A stretch of 64,000 bases of DNA, taken from assembly GCF_002953215.1 (NCBI RefSeq), contig NZ_CP026378.1, forward strand, positions 3,330,540 through 3,394,539, given 5' to 3'. The notes beneath the pieces were generated by a model. The model worked only from the letters and a program-made list of their open reading frames with translations, was not told the DNA's origin and did no database searches. Of the stretch, positions 23,373 through 31,604 are shown piece by piece (positions within the stretch are counted from its first letter, which is position 1; each line of letters opens with the position of its first letter). Source of the stretch: Mixta calida (GTDB lineage Bacteria; Pseudomonadota; Gammaproteobacteria; Enterobacterales; Enterobacteriaceae). Position numbers and translations under genes: made by a program.

Positions 23373-23854
23373 TGGAACAGCCCTCCCACGGCGGCGGCCG
23401 CTTTTCCTGCTGCGCCGCTGGCAGCCTTTTGCATCGATGCCAGCTGGTCACTCAGGCTGCCGAACATTTCACCCAGCGACTCGTCCACCCGTTTCAGCGT
23501 TATGGTGAACTCGATGCGTCGGCACGCGCCGTTACTGAAAAATTCAGCCCGCGTCTGGTTCAGGCTCTCAATCACGAACATGCCAAAGATGGTGCCGCTG
23601 CCCTCAATCAGCGGCCACGCCTTGCCCAGCTCCGCCATCTGCTCCAGCGCAAACAGCGACAGCCTGCCGCCGGTAATTTCCGGCAGCAGCTTGCCGGTCA
23701 GCGTCAGCGTGTCGGTGTCCGGCCCCAGAAACTGCGCGGACGGCCGCAGCCCCACGCGGCTGTTGGTGGGAAAGCGCCAGCTGCGCTGATACTGCAGTTC
23801 CTGATACGGCACCGTTTTCAGCATGAAAACAAACAAACCCAGCGTCATCATCAT
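23369..23854 (-). CDS. U: Tail terminator/completion protein gpU
   Basis: 161 residues matching the P2 gpU family in length and in the segment LGLFVFMLKTVPYQELQYQRSWR; a C-terminal alanine-rich stretch (AASGAAGKAAAAVGGLFQ) is typical. It overlaps T and D by 4 bp each, so the three genes are translationally coupled. It is a structural component of the contractile tail. Confidence 0.9.
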   Translation of the reverse strand: MMMTLGLFVFMLKTVPYQELQYQRSWRFPTNSRVGLRPSAQFLGPDTDTLTLTGKLLPEITGGRLSLFALEQMAELGKAWPLIEGSGTIFGMFVIESLNQTRAEFFSNGACRRIEFTITLKRVDESLGEMFGSLSDQLASMQKAASGAAGKAAAAVGGLFQ

Positions 23855-26490
23855 TCGTCAAATCCTCCCCGGTCACGGTAACTGCTGCGGGCGCGGGCCT
23901 GCGCCTGCCGCTCTTTTGCCTCCAGCTGGCGCATCACCTCCGCCACCACGTCCTGCGCGCTCTGTCCCGGCTGCTGCACAATGGTGAATGAAAAACTGTT
24001 ATGTACCGGCGCAGCCTGCCCCCCTGATGCGGCGCCCCCGTCCCCGGCGCTCTGCGATTTGGCTGGCTGGCTCATCGGATGCAGCGGGCGGGCAGCGGCA
24101 GGCGTGGCGGCCACGCCCATGACCAGAGCGGCAGATGCGGCCAGCGCAGCAGTCCGGCGGCGGCTGGTTACACTGGCCGGGCCGTTCACGATTTCCGGCC
24201 CGTTTTCACCCACAACGCCGAACTGCCCGGACGGGATAAAACCGCCGCTGTCAAACAGCCCGGCAAAGCCTGTTTTCTTCGGCGCCGCAGGCTTGCCCGC
24301 AGGTCCGTTGCCGCCTGCGGTATCCGGCTTCATCCAGTCCGGCAGGTAGCTGTTCAGCGACGTCAGCTTACTTTTCAGTGCCTCCCATTTCTGGCTGATG
24401 CCCGCCATCAGGCCGTCAATCATCTGCGCCCCTGCCTCCTGAAAACGAGCCGGCAGTGCCTGCACGCCTGCCACGATTTCATTCCACTTTGTACTGATAT
24501 ACGTGGTGATCGCATTCCATGCGCCGCTTACGCCGCCCCGGATGGTGGCCCAGAGCGCAGCGAATTTCGGCCCCAGCGTCTCCCAGTTCTGCCAGATAGC
24601 CAGCGCCGCCATCGCAATCAGGCCAACAGTCGCCAGAATCGGGTTCGCCATCATCAGCCGCCCCAGCCATAAAATGCTGTTGCCCACCATGCCCAGCGCA
24701 CCCCGGATCAACCCGAACGCGCTGACCGCACGGATACCCAGCACGCTGCAGCTCATGCGCAGCAGGGCCAGCGGGCCAAGAATGGCCGCCGCCGCCAGCG
24801 ACAGCGCCCCGATGGCCGTCACTGCAATGGCAAGCCCGGCGGCCAGCCTGAACAGCGCAGCGGTCAGCTGTGGATGTTGCTGAACAAACTTCCCCAGCGC
24901 CGAGGCCAGATTGCCCAGCCAGTCAACCAGGCGTTTCAGATCAGGGGCCACGGTTTCCCCGATCGCGGACATGGCATTGGTGAATGAGCCGCTGGCGGCG
25001 TCCCATTTGTTGCCCAGCGTTTTCAGCGAGGCGTCCACGCGCTCACGCAGCGATGCCTGATTTTCCAGCTTGGCTGCCGTTTCCCGGTAGCCTGCCAGCC
25101 CTTTGGTGATCATGTTGTTCAGCACCTGCAGGGTTTCAGAGTCATCGCCAAACATGTCCTTGAGCGTGCTGTATTTCTTCTCGGTACTCAGTTTGTTCAG
25201 CTGGTCCAGCTGCGCATACATCTTTTCGATCCCGGCAAATTCCCCCTTACCATTGGTAAAATCGAACTTAACGCCGGTGCCCTTCAGGTCCTTGTTCACG
25301 TCCCCGATTTTTTTACTGTCCATCATGGCCTGCAGCACCTTGCGGTAGGCGTTCCCCGCCGAGCCGCCGTCCATGCCCTGCTGGTCCGCCATGACCAGCA
25401 GCGGCGCAAAGGCTTTTGCCGCATCCAGCCCCTTCATCTTGATGATGTCCATCGCGCTGCCGATTTTGGCGTAGCCCTGCAGCATGTTTTCCGAATCCAC
25501 CCCGGCGTAGAAGCCTTTCTGGATGATGTCGGTCAGCGCCATCATGTCTTTTTCCGAGGTCTGCGTGGCATCCTGCAGCTTGGCGGCAAACTCCGCCGCG
25601 TCCGTGGGCGCCATCTTCAGCTGCACGCCCAGATAGGCGGTCGCTTCGCCCAGCCCGCCCAGAATGGACTGCGCGGACATGCCCTGACGGCGCAGCATGG
25701 TCATCATGTTCTGGAAATCCGCCGTGGTGCCGGGCAGCCTGTCGCCCAGACTGACGGCCAGCCGGTTTATTTTTTCAAACTCCGGCGCGACCTTCGCCCC
25801 CGGCCCCATCATGGAGGCGGCCAGCTGCGTGGCGGCGTCCTCCGACTGTGCGTAGGCGCTGACCGGGGCCATCATCGTCATGCCCGCAGCCACACCGGAC
25901 GCCACCATACCGGCGCCGTTCCCGGCAAGGTTATTGCGCAGTTCCTGCGTTTTCTCCCGGCGCGCCCGGATGGCGTTCAGCTTCTGCTGCCGTTCGCCCA
26001 GCTTTTTCAGCGCCGCCTGCTGGCGTTCAAGGGCACCGCTGGCGGCTTCCGCGTCGGTTTTCAGGCGGCGCTGCGCTGCGCTCAGCTGTTTTGTATCGAT
26101 ACCGGCGGCGTTCAGCGCCTCACGCTGGCGCTGCACGGACAGGCGCAGCCCGTTATATTTCTGCTGCAGCTCACTGGCGCGGTTTTTGGCCTGCTCCAGC
26201 AGCCGGGCCTGCTGCGCCGTGGGGCGGTTGGTGGCGGCAAATTGTGTCGCCAGCGCGGCAGCTTCCTGTCGGGCTGCGGCCAGATTTTTTTCAGTGATGG
26301 CAAGCTGTGACCGGGTTTTGCGGAACCCGTCGATTTTTCCGGCCTGCTCGTTCAGGGATTTCAGGGTGTCTTTACTGGCTTTCAGCGCGGCGGCCAGCTC
26401 CTTAGAACCGGCCTGCGCGTTTCGGAAAGGACGGGTGATTTTATCCACCGCGTTTAAAACCACCTGCAGCCGCAGGTTTGTGTCACTCAT
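23851..26490 (-). CDS. T: Tail tape measure protein gpT
   Basis: 879 residues from ATG at 26490. It sets tail length and is ejected with the DNA. The N-terminal third is a long coiled coil (LAITEKNLAAARQEAAALAT), the middle has the phage tail tape measure domain (DLKRLVDWLGNLASALGKF) and hydrophobic helices (LAAGLAIAVTAIGALSLAAAA), and the C-terminus has a glycine/proline-rich linker. A GTG two codons earlier is possible, but ATG overlaps the E' stop and has GGAG upstream. Largest protein of the tail operon, as expected. Confidence 0.95.
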   Translation of the reverse strand: MSDTNLRLQVVLNAVDKITRPFRNAQAGSKELAAALKASKDTLKSLNEQAGKIDGFRKTRSQLAITEKNLAAARQEAAALATQFAATNRPTAQQARLLEQAKNRASELQQKYNGLRLSVQRQREALNAAGIDTKQLSAAQRRLKTDAEAASGALERQQAALKKLGERQQKLNAIRARREKTQELRNNLAGNGAGMVASGVAAGMTMMAPVSAYAQSEDAATQLAASMMGPGAKVAPEFEKINRLAVSLGDRLPGTTADFQNMMTMLRRQGMSAQSILGGLGEATAYLGVQLKMAPTDAAEFAAKLQDATQTSEKDMMALTDIIQKGFYAGVDSENMLQGYAKIGSAMDIIKMKGLDAAKAFAPLLVMADQQGMDGGSAGNAYRKVLQAMMDSKKIGDVNKDLKGTGVKFDFTNGKGEFAGIEKMYAQLDQLNKLSTEKKYSTLKDMFGDDSETLQVLNNMITKGLAGYRETAAKLENQASLRERVDASLKTLGNKWDAASGSFTNAMSAIGETVAPDLKRLVDWLGNLASALGKFVQQHPQLTAALFRLAAGLAIAVTAIGALSLAAAAILGPLALLRMSCSVLGIRAVSAFGLIRGALGMVGNSILWLGRLMMANPILATVGLIAMAALAIWQNWETLGPKFAALWATIRGGVSGAWNAITTYISTKWNEIVAGVQALPARFQEAGAQMIDGLMAGISQKWEALKSKLTSLNSYLPDWMKPDTAGGNGPAGKPAAPKKTGFAGLFDSGGFIPSGQFGVVGENGPEIVNGPASVTSRRRTAALAASAALVMGVAATPAAARPLHPMSQPAKSQSAGDGGAASGGQAAPVHNSFSFTIVQQPGQSAQDVVAEVMRQLEAKERQAQARARSSYRDRGGFDE

Positions 26491-26665
26491 CGTCACCGGC
26501 TCCGCTTCGCAATATCGCTTTATGCCGCCACTCCAGCACTTCGGTAAGCGGCATCACGTCAGTGACGGACGGCGGCCAGTGAAAAATGGTGGCGATGTCC
26601 GCCACCAGGTCATCCACCGTCAGTTCGTCGGGAAATCCGACAGCACCGACTTCGGCAACAAAAAA
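26483..26665 (-). CDS. E': E' extension of gpE by -1 frameshift (tail assembly chaperone)
   Basis: A slippery T6G heptamer (TTTTTTG) lies at 26665-26659, just before the 3' end of E. A -1 shift there continues for about 58 codons (VAEVGAVGFPDELTVDDLVA, later IFHWPPSVTDVMPLTEVLEW) and stops at 26483, overlapping the gpT start. P2 makes gpE and gpE+E' in this way at the same motif. It has no start codon of its own, so gene finders miss it. Confidence 0.88.
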   Translation of the reverse strand, partial: FFVAEVGAVGFPDELTVDDLVADIATIFHWPPSVTDVMPLTEVLEWRHKAILRSGAGDDE

Positions 26666-26943
26666 GTGACCACCTCCACCGACAGCGAAAGCAGGTCGGC
26701 AGGGTCCATTTCGGCAATCTCATGCGGCTGCAGCGCGGGCTGGCTGATGCGCGGGATAACCGTCATCATGGCGTTCACGTCCATATCCATCAGCGCCTGC
26801 AGGCGGGTGCCACGCAGCGCGCCGGACTGCGGCTTGCGCAGGGTCACGCTGGTGATCTGCTCCTTGCCGCGCGTCACTGGCGTGTCCAGGGTGATGGTTT
26901 TCTGCTGCGGCTGCGGTACGGCGTCGTTTTTAATCTCTGTCAT
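26620..26943 (-). CDS. E: Tail assembly chaperone gpE
   Basis: 107 residues. The P2 gpE family binds the tape measure during tail building. The segment TLDTPVTRGKEQITSVTLRK is the recognisable opening, and the protein ends soon after the frameshift site (TFLLPKSVLSDF). It lies between FII and T as in P2. Confidence 0.92.
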   Translation of the reverse strand: MTEIKNDAVPQPQQKTITLDTPVTRGKEQITSVTLRKPQSGALRGTRLQALMDMDVNAMMTVIPRISQPALQPHEIAEMDPADLLSLSVEVVTFLLPKSVLSDFPTN

Positions 26944-27000
26944 CGTTTTATATCCTGAATGCGTTAAGAAAATGCGGCAGGGCTTCCCCTGCCGGGGTTA

Positions 27001-27516
27001 TCAGAGGCCAAGGGCGCTTTTGTGTTTTTCCATCAGGTCCGTGCCGCCGACGATTTCAACCATGTTCACCAGGTCAACCTCGTACAGCACCTCGCCGTTA
27101 ATGGTCAGCTTCGCGTAGCTGTTGGTGCCGGACACTTTGGTGCTGTTGCTCTCACCGGTTTTCCACTCGCCGGAGTCCACCTCCTTGTGGCGGCCGCGCA
27201 CGACCAGCTCCACCGCCTGCACCTCGCCGGTGCTGTCCGTCTGAATGGAGCCGGTAAAGCGCAGCTGAATGGCATCCGCCGTAGCGGCACCCATCTGCTT
27301 GAACAGCAGCAGCTCCGTGCCGCCGATGGAAAATTCAGTGTCCAGCGCGCCGTCATCCAGCCCCATATCAATGTCCACCGCGCCCGGCATCCCGCCGCCA
27401 CGGTATTTTTCAAACTTGCGGGTAAACTTCGGCAGCGTCACGGACTCAACCAGCCCCATCCAGTTATTCCCGGCATTAAACATATTCAGGTGCTTCAGCT
27501 TGCGGGGTAATGCCAT
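27001..27516 (-). CDS. FII: Major tail tube protein gpFII
   Basis: 171 residues, the P2 length. Forms the inner tube of the contractile tail. Recognisable by ALPRKLKHLNMFNAGNNWMG at the start and the GGTELLLFKQMGAATADAIQ stretch in the middle. It lies 12 bp after the sheath gene and is probably expressed from the same late promoter. Confidence 0.95.
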   Translation of the reverse strand: MALPRKLKHLNMFNAGNNWMGLVESVTLPKFTRKFEKYRGGGMPGAVDIDMGLDDGALDTEFSIGGTELLLFKQMGAATADAIQLRFTGSIQTDSTGEVQAVELVVRGRHKEVDSGEWKTGESNSTKVSGTNSYAKLTINGEVLYEVDLVNMVEIVGGTDLMEKHKSALGL

Positions 27517-27528
27517 CTGTTTTTCTCC

Positions 27529-28701
27529 TTACGCGCTGACCTGGCTGGCAAAATTCACCAGATACTGGTCCGTGATGCGCTGGCGCAGCATCAGGTTTTC
27601 CAGCGGCGGCACCGGCGTGTAGTCATAGTCAATGGTGAGTTTGCCCGCCTTGAGCGTGTCCTTGTCGTTCACGCTCTCATCCAGCCAGCAGTCCGCGCCA
27701 ATCAGGTAGCCCTGGCTGACCAGGCTGCGCAGTTTGGCGCGAATGCTTTCGATAATGTCGCGGGCCAGCGACGGGTTCAGGGCGCCGTCCACCGCCCACA
27801 TCTGCGCCTCTGCCATCGTGTCCATCAGCACCTGCGCGGTGCGGGTGTAGTTCTCAAAGGCAAACAGCGGATCGTCGCTCAGGCAGCGGGAACCCCAGAA
27901 GCGGAAGCCGTCCTGGCGGATCAGCGTGGTGACGTCGTTCTGGTTCAGCAGGCCCGCGTCCGTTGCCGGGTCCTGCAGGTCCCAGAAGACGTCTGCGGAA
28001 ATGCCGGTGACGCCGTTCACGCCCACGTTGGACAGGGTTTTGTGCCAGCCGGTCTGCTGGTCGATTTTGGCGCGCAGGCCCAGCGCCCGTGCGGTGGCAT
28101 AGGCCGTGGCGTCCGCGTTCAGCACGGTGTCAAAGTTGATGAAATCCGGCCAGATAAGCATCCCTTCGCGCTGGCTGAAGTTGGCGCGATACGCGATCGC
28201 CTCTTCCACGGTCTTACAGCCGTAGGCAGAGAGGTAGGCAAAGCCGCGCAGGCTCTGCGCCACGCTCAGCAGTTCCGTTGCCACCGCCTGCGTGTCGTGT
28301 CCGGGCACGCCGAGGATGCGCGGCTTAACGCCGCATTTGGCCTGTGCGGTCAGCAGCGCTTTCATGCCGGTGCGTTTGCCATCTGCGGTCACGCCGCCGA
28401 TGATGTTGGACGTGGTTTCCGCTTCGGTTTCGCCCTGCGCCACGCGCACAACCACGGTCACGGGTTTGGCCTGGTCACCGATCGCATCAAGCGAACGCGC
28501 CAGCGTGCCGGACTCCCCGGCTTTGCCGCTGGCGGTCAGCACGTCTGTGAGTAAAACGGGGGTATTCAGCGGGAAGGTTGCCGCGTCGGCATCGTCTGCG
28601 GTACAGACCATGCCCACAATCGCGGTGCTTATCGTTGAAATGGTGCGGGTGCCTTCGTTAATTTCCGTAACGCGCACGCCGTGATGATAATCGTCTGCCA
28701 T
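27529..28701 (-). CDS. FI: Contractile tail sheath protein gpFI
   Basis: 390 residues. Family motifs: [20 protein letters not shown] at the N-terminus, the conserved [20 protein letters not shown] near the end, and [20 protein letters not shown]. It is the first gene of the FI-FII-E-T-U-D operon. Its late promoter box overlaps the 3' end of the invertase gene 70 bp upstream. Confidence 0.96.
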   Translation of the reverse strand: MADDYHHGVRVTEINEGTRTISTISTAIVGMVCTADDADAATFPLNTPVLLTDVLTASGKAGESGTLARSLDAIGDQAKPVTVVVRVAQGETEAETTSNIIGGVTADGKRTGMKALLTAQAKCGVKPRILGVPGHDTQAVATELLSVAQSLRGFAYLSAYGCKTVEEAIAYRANFSQREGMLIWPDFINFDTVLNADATAYATARALGLRAKIDQQTGWHKTLSNVGVNGVTGISADVFWDLQDPATDAGLLNQNDVTTLIRQDGFRFWGSRCLSDDPLFAFENYTRTAQVLMDTMAEAQMWAVDGALNPSLARDIIESIRAKLRSLVSQGYLIGADCWLDESVNDKDTLKAGKLTIDYDYTPVPPLENLMLRQRITDQYLVNFASQVSA

Positions 28702-28737
28702 GTAGCAAATCTCCGGTTAAGGGGTTTTGCTATGGTG

Positions 28738-29370
28738 TTACGTGGCTCCGGTTGATTCACGCCCTTGCTGTTGTATGAGGTCTGACACAACGGACGACTG
28801 GCTTTTTTTCAGTTCCTTTTGCTCAGCTGCCGGGATGTAGCGATACAGCGTCTTAACCGAAACATCCAGAACCAGCGCCACCTGATGCAGGGTCGCACCG
28901 TTACGTAACATCCGCCTGGCTCTTTCGGTTACCTCTTCTGTCATTATCCTGCGGCGCCCGCCGATGCGACCTTTTTCACGCGCCGCTGCCAGTCCTGCAC
29001 GGGTACGCTCAACAATCAGCTCGCGCTCCATTTCCGCCAGCGCCCCCATGACATGAAAAAAGAAGCGGCCCATTGGTGTGCTGGTATCAATACTGTCGGT
29101 CAGGCTGCGGAAGTTTATTCCTTTTTCGCGCAGTTCCTCAGTCAGCATCACCAGATGGCGCATACTCCGGCCAAGCCGATCCAGTTTCCACACCACCAGT
29201 GTGTCGCCCTCCTGCAGGCAGCGCAGTGCTTTTTTCAGTCCCGGTCTGTCTGCCTTTTTTCCGCTTATTCTGTCTTCAAAAATCAGTTCACAATTTGCGC
29301 TCTGCAGTGCGTTACGCTGCAAATCGGTGTTCTGGTCATTTGTTGACACCCTGATGTAGCCAATCAGCAC
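28738..29370 (-). CDS. Serine recombinase, DNA invertase of Gin/Cin/Hin type
   Basis: 210 residues from a GTG at 29370 preceded by CGAGG; the open frame upstream is not conserved. Visible: the catalytic Ser in IGYIRVSTNDQNTD, the resolvase active-site arginines (KLDRLGRSMRHL), the long E helix (GRFFFHVMGALAEMERELIVERTRAGL) and a C-terminal HTH (ATLHQVALVLDVSVKTLYRY). Length is slightly above Gin and Hin (about 190). It sits beside five inversion-type sites and silent fibre ends, so it most likely shuffles tail-fibre C-termini. Fis and an enhancer are expected from the family but not mapped here. Confidence 0.95.
   Translation of the reverse strand: MLIGYIRVSTNDQNTDLQRNALQSANCELIFEDRISGKKADRPGLKKALRCLQEGDTLVVWKLDRLGRSMRHLVMLTEELREKGINFRSLTDSIDTSTPMGRFFFHVMGALAEMERELIVERTRAGLAAAREKGRIGGRRRIMTEEVTERARRMLRNGATLHQVALVLDVSVKTLYRYIPAAEQKELKKSQSSVVSDLIQQQGRESTGAT
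28771..28790 (-). promoter_or_regulatory. Ogr-type late promoter box for the FI operon
   Basis: TTGT-N12-ACAA (TTGTATGAGGTCTGACACAA). It has the same spacing as two other boxes in the prophage and sits 70 bp before FI, inside the 3' end of the invertase gene. Confidence 0.7.
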
Positions 29371-29434
29371 GGTAAACCTCGCATAAATGGCATGGAGTGT
29401 GCCAGCCTGGTGCTTTTCAGGGCCAGGGGTTTCT

Positions 29435-29460
29435 TTCGGTTTTTGGTTGGTTTGGGCGAG
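29435..29460 (+). repeat. Invertase crossover-like site 1
   Basis: 26 bp with core TTGGTTTGGGCGAG, plus orientation, 65 bp from the invertase start. It leads in frame (GLGEAAK) into silent module C1. Confidence 0.85.
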
Positions 29461-29802
29461 GCGGCAAAAAGGGATGTTGGTACAGGACTGAATCAAATCC
29501 CGGACATGAGCAGCTTTGGCGGAAAGAGAGGCGGTGCATGGTATAAACAACACCCGTCCGGCCTGATAGAGGTGGGCGGTTCAGTTGGTGTAAATGGTTC
29601 GGCCCAGACGCAAAAAATTACGGTTAATTATCCTATCCCGTTTCCGAGTATTTGCCTGGGTATCTGGTTTTCATTTCAGACTGAAGACCCCAGTCAGCGG
29701 TTTTGCGGAATATACGATCGTTCTTCCAGTTTGTCGTCGTTTGTTGCATCCGTGATGACGCCTACGTTGAATACTATTTATTTCCGGGCCATAGGATATT
29801 AG
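29435..29802 (+). CDS. Silent tail-fibre C-terminal module C1
   Basis: Open frame from the crossover site to a stop at 29802, about 115 codons, with no start or RBS of its own. It begins GLGEAAKRDVGTGLNQIPDM and ends FRAIGY. The shared start motif and the IG-x ending are the same as in the active fibre end, while the middle differs. After inversion between site 1 and site 5 it would replace the present fibre tip, which probably determines receptor binding. Confidence 0.8.
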
Positions 29803-29804
29803 AT

Positions 29805-29830
29805 GGCATTTAAACGTTGGTTTGGGCGAA
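29805..29830 (+). repeat. Invertase crossover-like site 2
   Basis: 26 bp (GGCATTTAAACGTTGG then TTTGGGCGAA), plus orientation, 2 bp after the C1 stop. Leads in frame into silent module C2. Confidence 0.82.
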
Positions 29831-30223
29831 GCAGCAAAACGGGATGTCGGAACAGGAGAAAATCACATCCCGGACATGAACAGCTTTGGGAGTAATTTAT
29901 CCGGTAACGGTTATATGTTTTTCCCCGGTGGACTTATCCTGCAGTGGGGCAGGATTGCTGTGGATTATTCGATTGAGCATGGCTCTGCTACGGTGCCTGG
30001 AGGAAGCGTGCATAAATATAGGGGAATGGGGAATTTCCCTATTTCGTTTCCTAATGCATTAATGTGTGTTACAGCCACAAGTAATGATGTTCCGAATACA
30101 TATATAGCCAGCATTTACCCGACCTCTATGCAGGATTTTAATTGGTCTTTTCAATCGGCCCAACCCTATTCAACCAGTAGCTCAGGTGCAAACACTTTTT
30201 GCTGGATCGCAATAGGTTGCTAA
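29805..30223 (+). CDS. Silent tail-fibre C-terminal module C2
   Basis: Open frame from site 2 to the stop at 30223, about 130 codons. It starts LGEAAKRDVGTGENHIPDMN, contains GGLILQWGR and ends CWIAIGC. Same cassette structure as C1 (site, module, stop) but with a different middle. It lacks its own start and is read on the strand opposite to the fibre gene in this configuration, so it should be silent until inverted. Confidence 0.8.
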
Positions 30224-30261
30224 GATTAGGGGAAAATTAATAGTCAATTTAGAGTACTAAA

Positions 30262-30288
30262 TAAAAAGCCCTTTCGGGCTTTTTTATT
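30262..30288. terminator. Terminator between C2 and the fibre assembly gene
   Basis: AAAAAGCCC-TTTC-GGGCTTTTTT, a symmetrical hairpin with A and T tracts on both sides. It would stop late transcription leaving the fibre assembly gene and also reads the other way. Confidence 0.8.
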
Positions 30289-30292
30289 AGTG

Positions 30293-30766
30293 TTAATCGG
30301 GCCAGGCGGGAACAGTATAGCCATTATTTACAGCTTCAATTAAAATCCACTGGGGAATATCTGGCAGTTTGATTAACGGCCATCCCTCAGTGTTAGGCCA
30401 TACTTTAAAGCTGGAGCGAACATTTAATAATTCCTCTCGCTGCTCACCTGACAAAGGAGTGTCATTAATGGTGTAGTCCTCAATTAACATTCTGTCTGTT
30501 GATAATATAAAATCATCACGTAACGTTCTGGCTTGCGCTTTTAATTCATCTTCAGTTACTTCATGAGCGGGCATGTCAGCCCAACACGGGTATCCTTCAT
30601 TGTCAATAGACCGTACTTTTCCAACTGGCGGAATCCCAGTGAATTCCATAAAAGTATCGTTACTTATATCTTTTAAATCTTCCGGCAGTGTCCCTGCAGT
30701 CTGGTAGGCTTCTTTAAGGGCTTTAGGATAAAAAGCATTAGTTTTAGGACTAAACCAGTAGCTCAT
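30293..30766 (-). CDS. G: Tail fibre assembly protein
   Basis: 157 residues of the caudoviral tail fibre assembly family (P2 gpG / Mu gpU type): the opening YWFSPKTNAFYPKALKEAY and the segment IDNEGYPCWADMPAH are typical. These chaperones help fibre tips fold and trimerise. It lies inside the invertible region, between modules C3 and C2, and is now in the same direction as the fibre gene. It is the only assembly gene present, which is unusual for an invertible fibre locus. Confidence 0.88.
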   Translation of the reverse strand: MSYWFSPKTNAFYPKALKEAYQTAGTLPEDLKDISNDTFMEFTGIPPVGKVRSIDNEGYPCWADMPAHEVTEDELKAQARTLRDDFILSTDRMLIEDYTINDTPLSGEQREELLNVRSSFKVWPNTEGWPLIKLPDIPQWILIEAVNNGYTVPAWPD

Positions 30767-30855
30767 TAAAAATCTCCGATAAAATATAAAGCCCTACTCT
30801 AAATTTATTTTTCACTGAGTGTAATGACTTACTGTTGTGTCATGTATCAAACAAC

Positions 30856-30881
30856 AGAACCCTAACCAACCTTTAATTGCC
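30856..30881 (-). repeat. Degenerate sixth crossover-like site
   Basis: Read on the minus strand, AAAGGTTGGTTAGGG aligns with the core AAACGTTGGTTTGGG of the other sites. It overlaps the stop of module C3, exactly where other cassettes are followed by a site. No GEAAK frame follows, so a cassette may have been lost here. Confidence 0.4.
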
Positions 30882-31255
30882 AATTAAAATATAGCGCCCA
30901 TAACATGCTGATCCGTTAGCGCCCCGTGTCACATTCCCACCTACTGTTGCCGCGTCCAACATGGTGGCTGATGCTTTGACCTGGGTACGGCTTAATACCG
31001 TGATTGAATAAATGGTTGGCCGGGCAAAGTGCCCGGAATTATCATGAGTAGCGACAGCAGAGAAAATATTATTTGGAAACGCTACGGGAAGATCGACAGT
31101 GACTTCCATCCCTGAAGTCAATGAGGTAAACCTACCCCACTGAATCATGATGGCGGCGCCATTACTGAGTGGAATATTTAACCATCCAGCACCAGTAAGT
31201 GCAGCCGTCGGCGCTGGCAGTTTTGCCGCCTCGCCCAAACCAACGTTATATTCCG
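30873..31255 (-). CDS. Silent tail-fibre C-terminal module C3
   Basis: Open frame from site 3 to the stop at 30873, about 125 codons. It begins GLGEAAKLPAPTAALTGAGW, close to the opening of the active module C5 (GEAAKLPAASAATSGSGW), and ends YGRYILIGN. It is in the same direction as the fibre gene but lies behind the stops of C5 and C4 and has no start codon of its own. Two inversions would be needed to bring it to the fibre gene. Confidence 0.8.
31230..31255 (-). repeat. Invertase crossover-like site 3
   Basis: 26 bp with the core CGTTGGTTTGGGCGAG on the minus strand. It overlaps the stop codon of module C4. Confidence 0.85.
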
Positions 31256-31604
31256 ATCGCCAAATAAAAACCGTTGACGCTACCACTTGATATACTGGTA
31301 AGGCGCGCGATGGTAAATCCTGCATTATTTCGTTCAGTCGTTCCGTACGAGAGGCACGCAGCGCCGGTATCAGTAACAAATATGGCAAAAATATCTGTTG
31401 GAAATACTACGGGAAACTTGACTTTCCCTGTTGCGCTTCCAACTGCGACAGACGCAGATCCCCATTGCAAAATTAATCCCCCGGCAAGCTTCTGCCAGCC
31501 GGTTCTTGACAGACCGGATGAAAAAGCGTTCATGTCAGGGATTTGATTTTCTCCTGTTCCAACATCCCGTTTTGCCGCCTCGCCCAAACCAACGTTTTTA
31601 CCAA
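31246..31604 (-). CDS. Silent tail-fibre C-terminal module C4
   Basis: Open frame from site 4 to the stop at 31246, about 115 codons. It begins GLGEAAKRDVGTGENQIPDM, contains GGLILQWGS and ends GFYLAIGI. Closely related to C1 and C2 at the start but different in the middle. It is next in line behind the active module and would be reached after a double inversion. Confidence 0.8.
31579..31604 (-). repeat. Invertase crossover-like site 4
   Basis: 26 bp with the core AACGTTGGTTTGGGCGAG on the minus strand; it overlaps the stop region of the active fibre gene. Confidence 0.85.
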
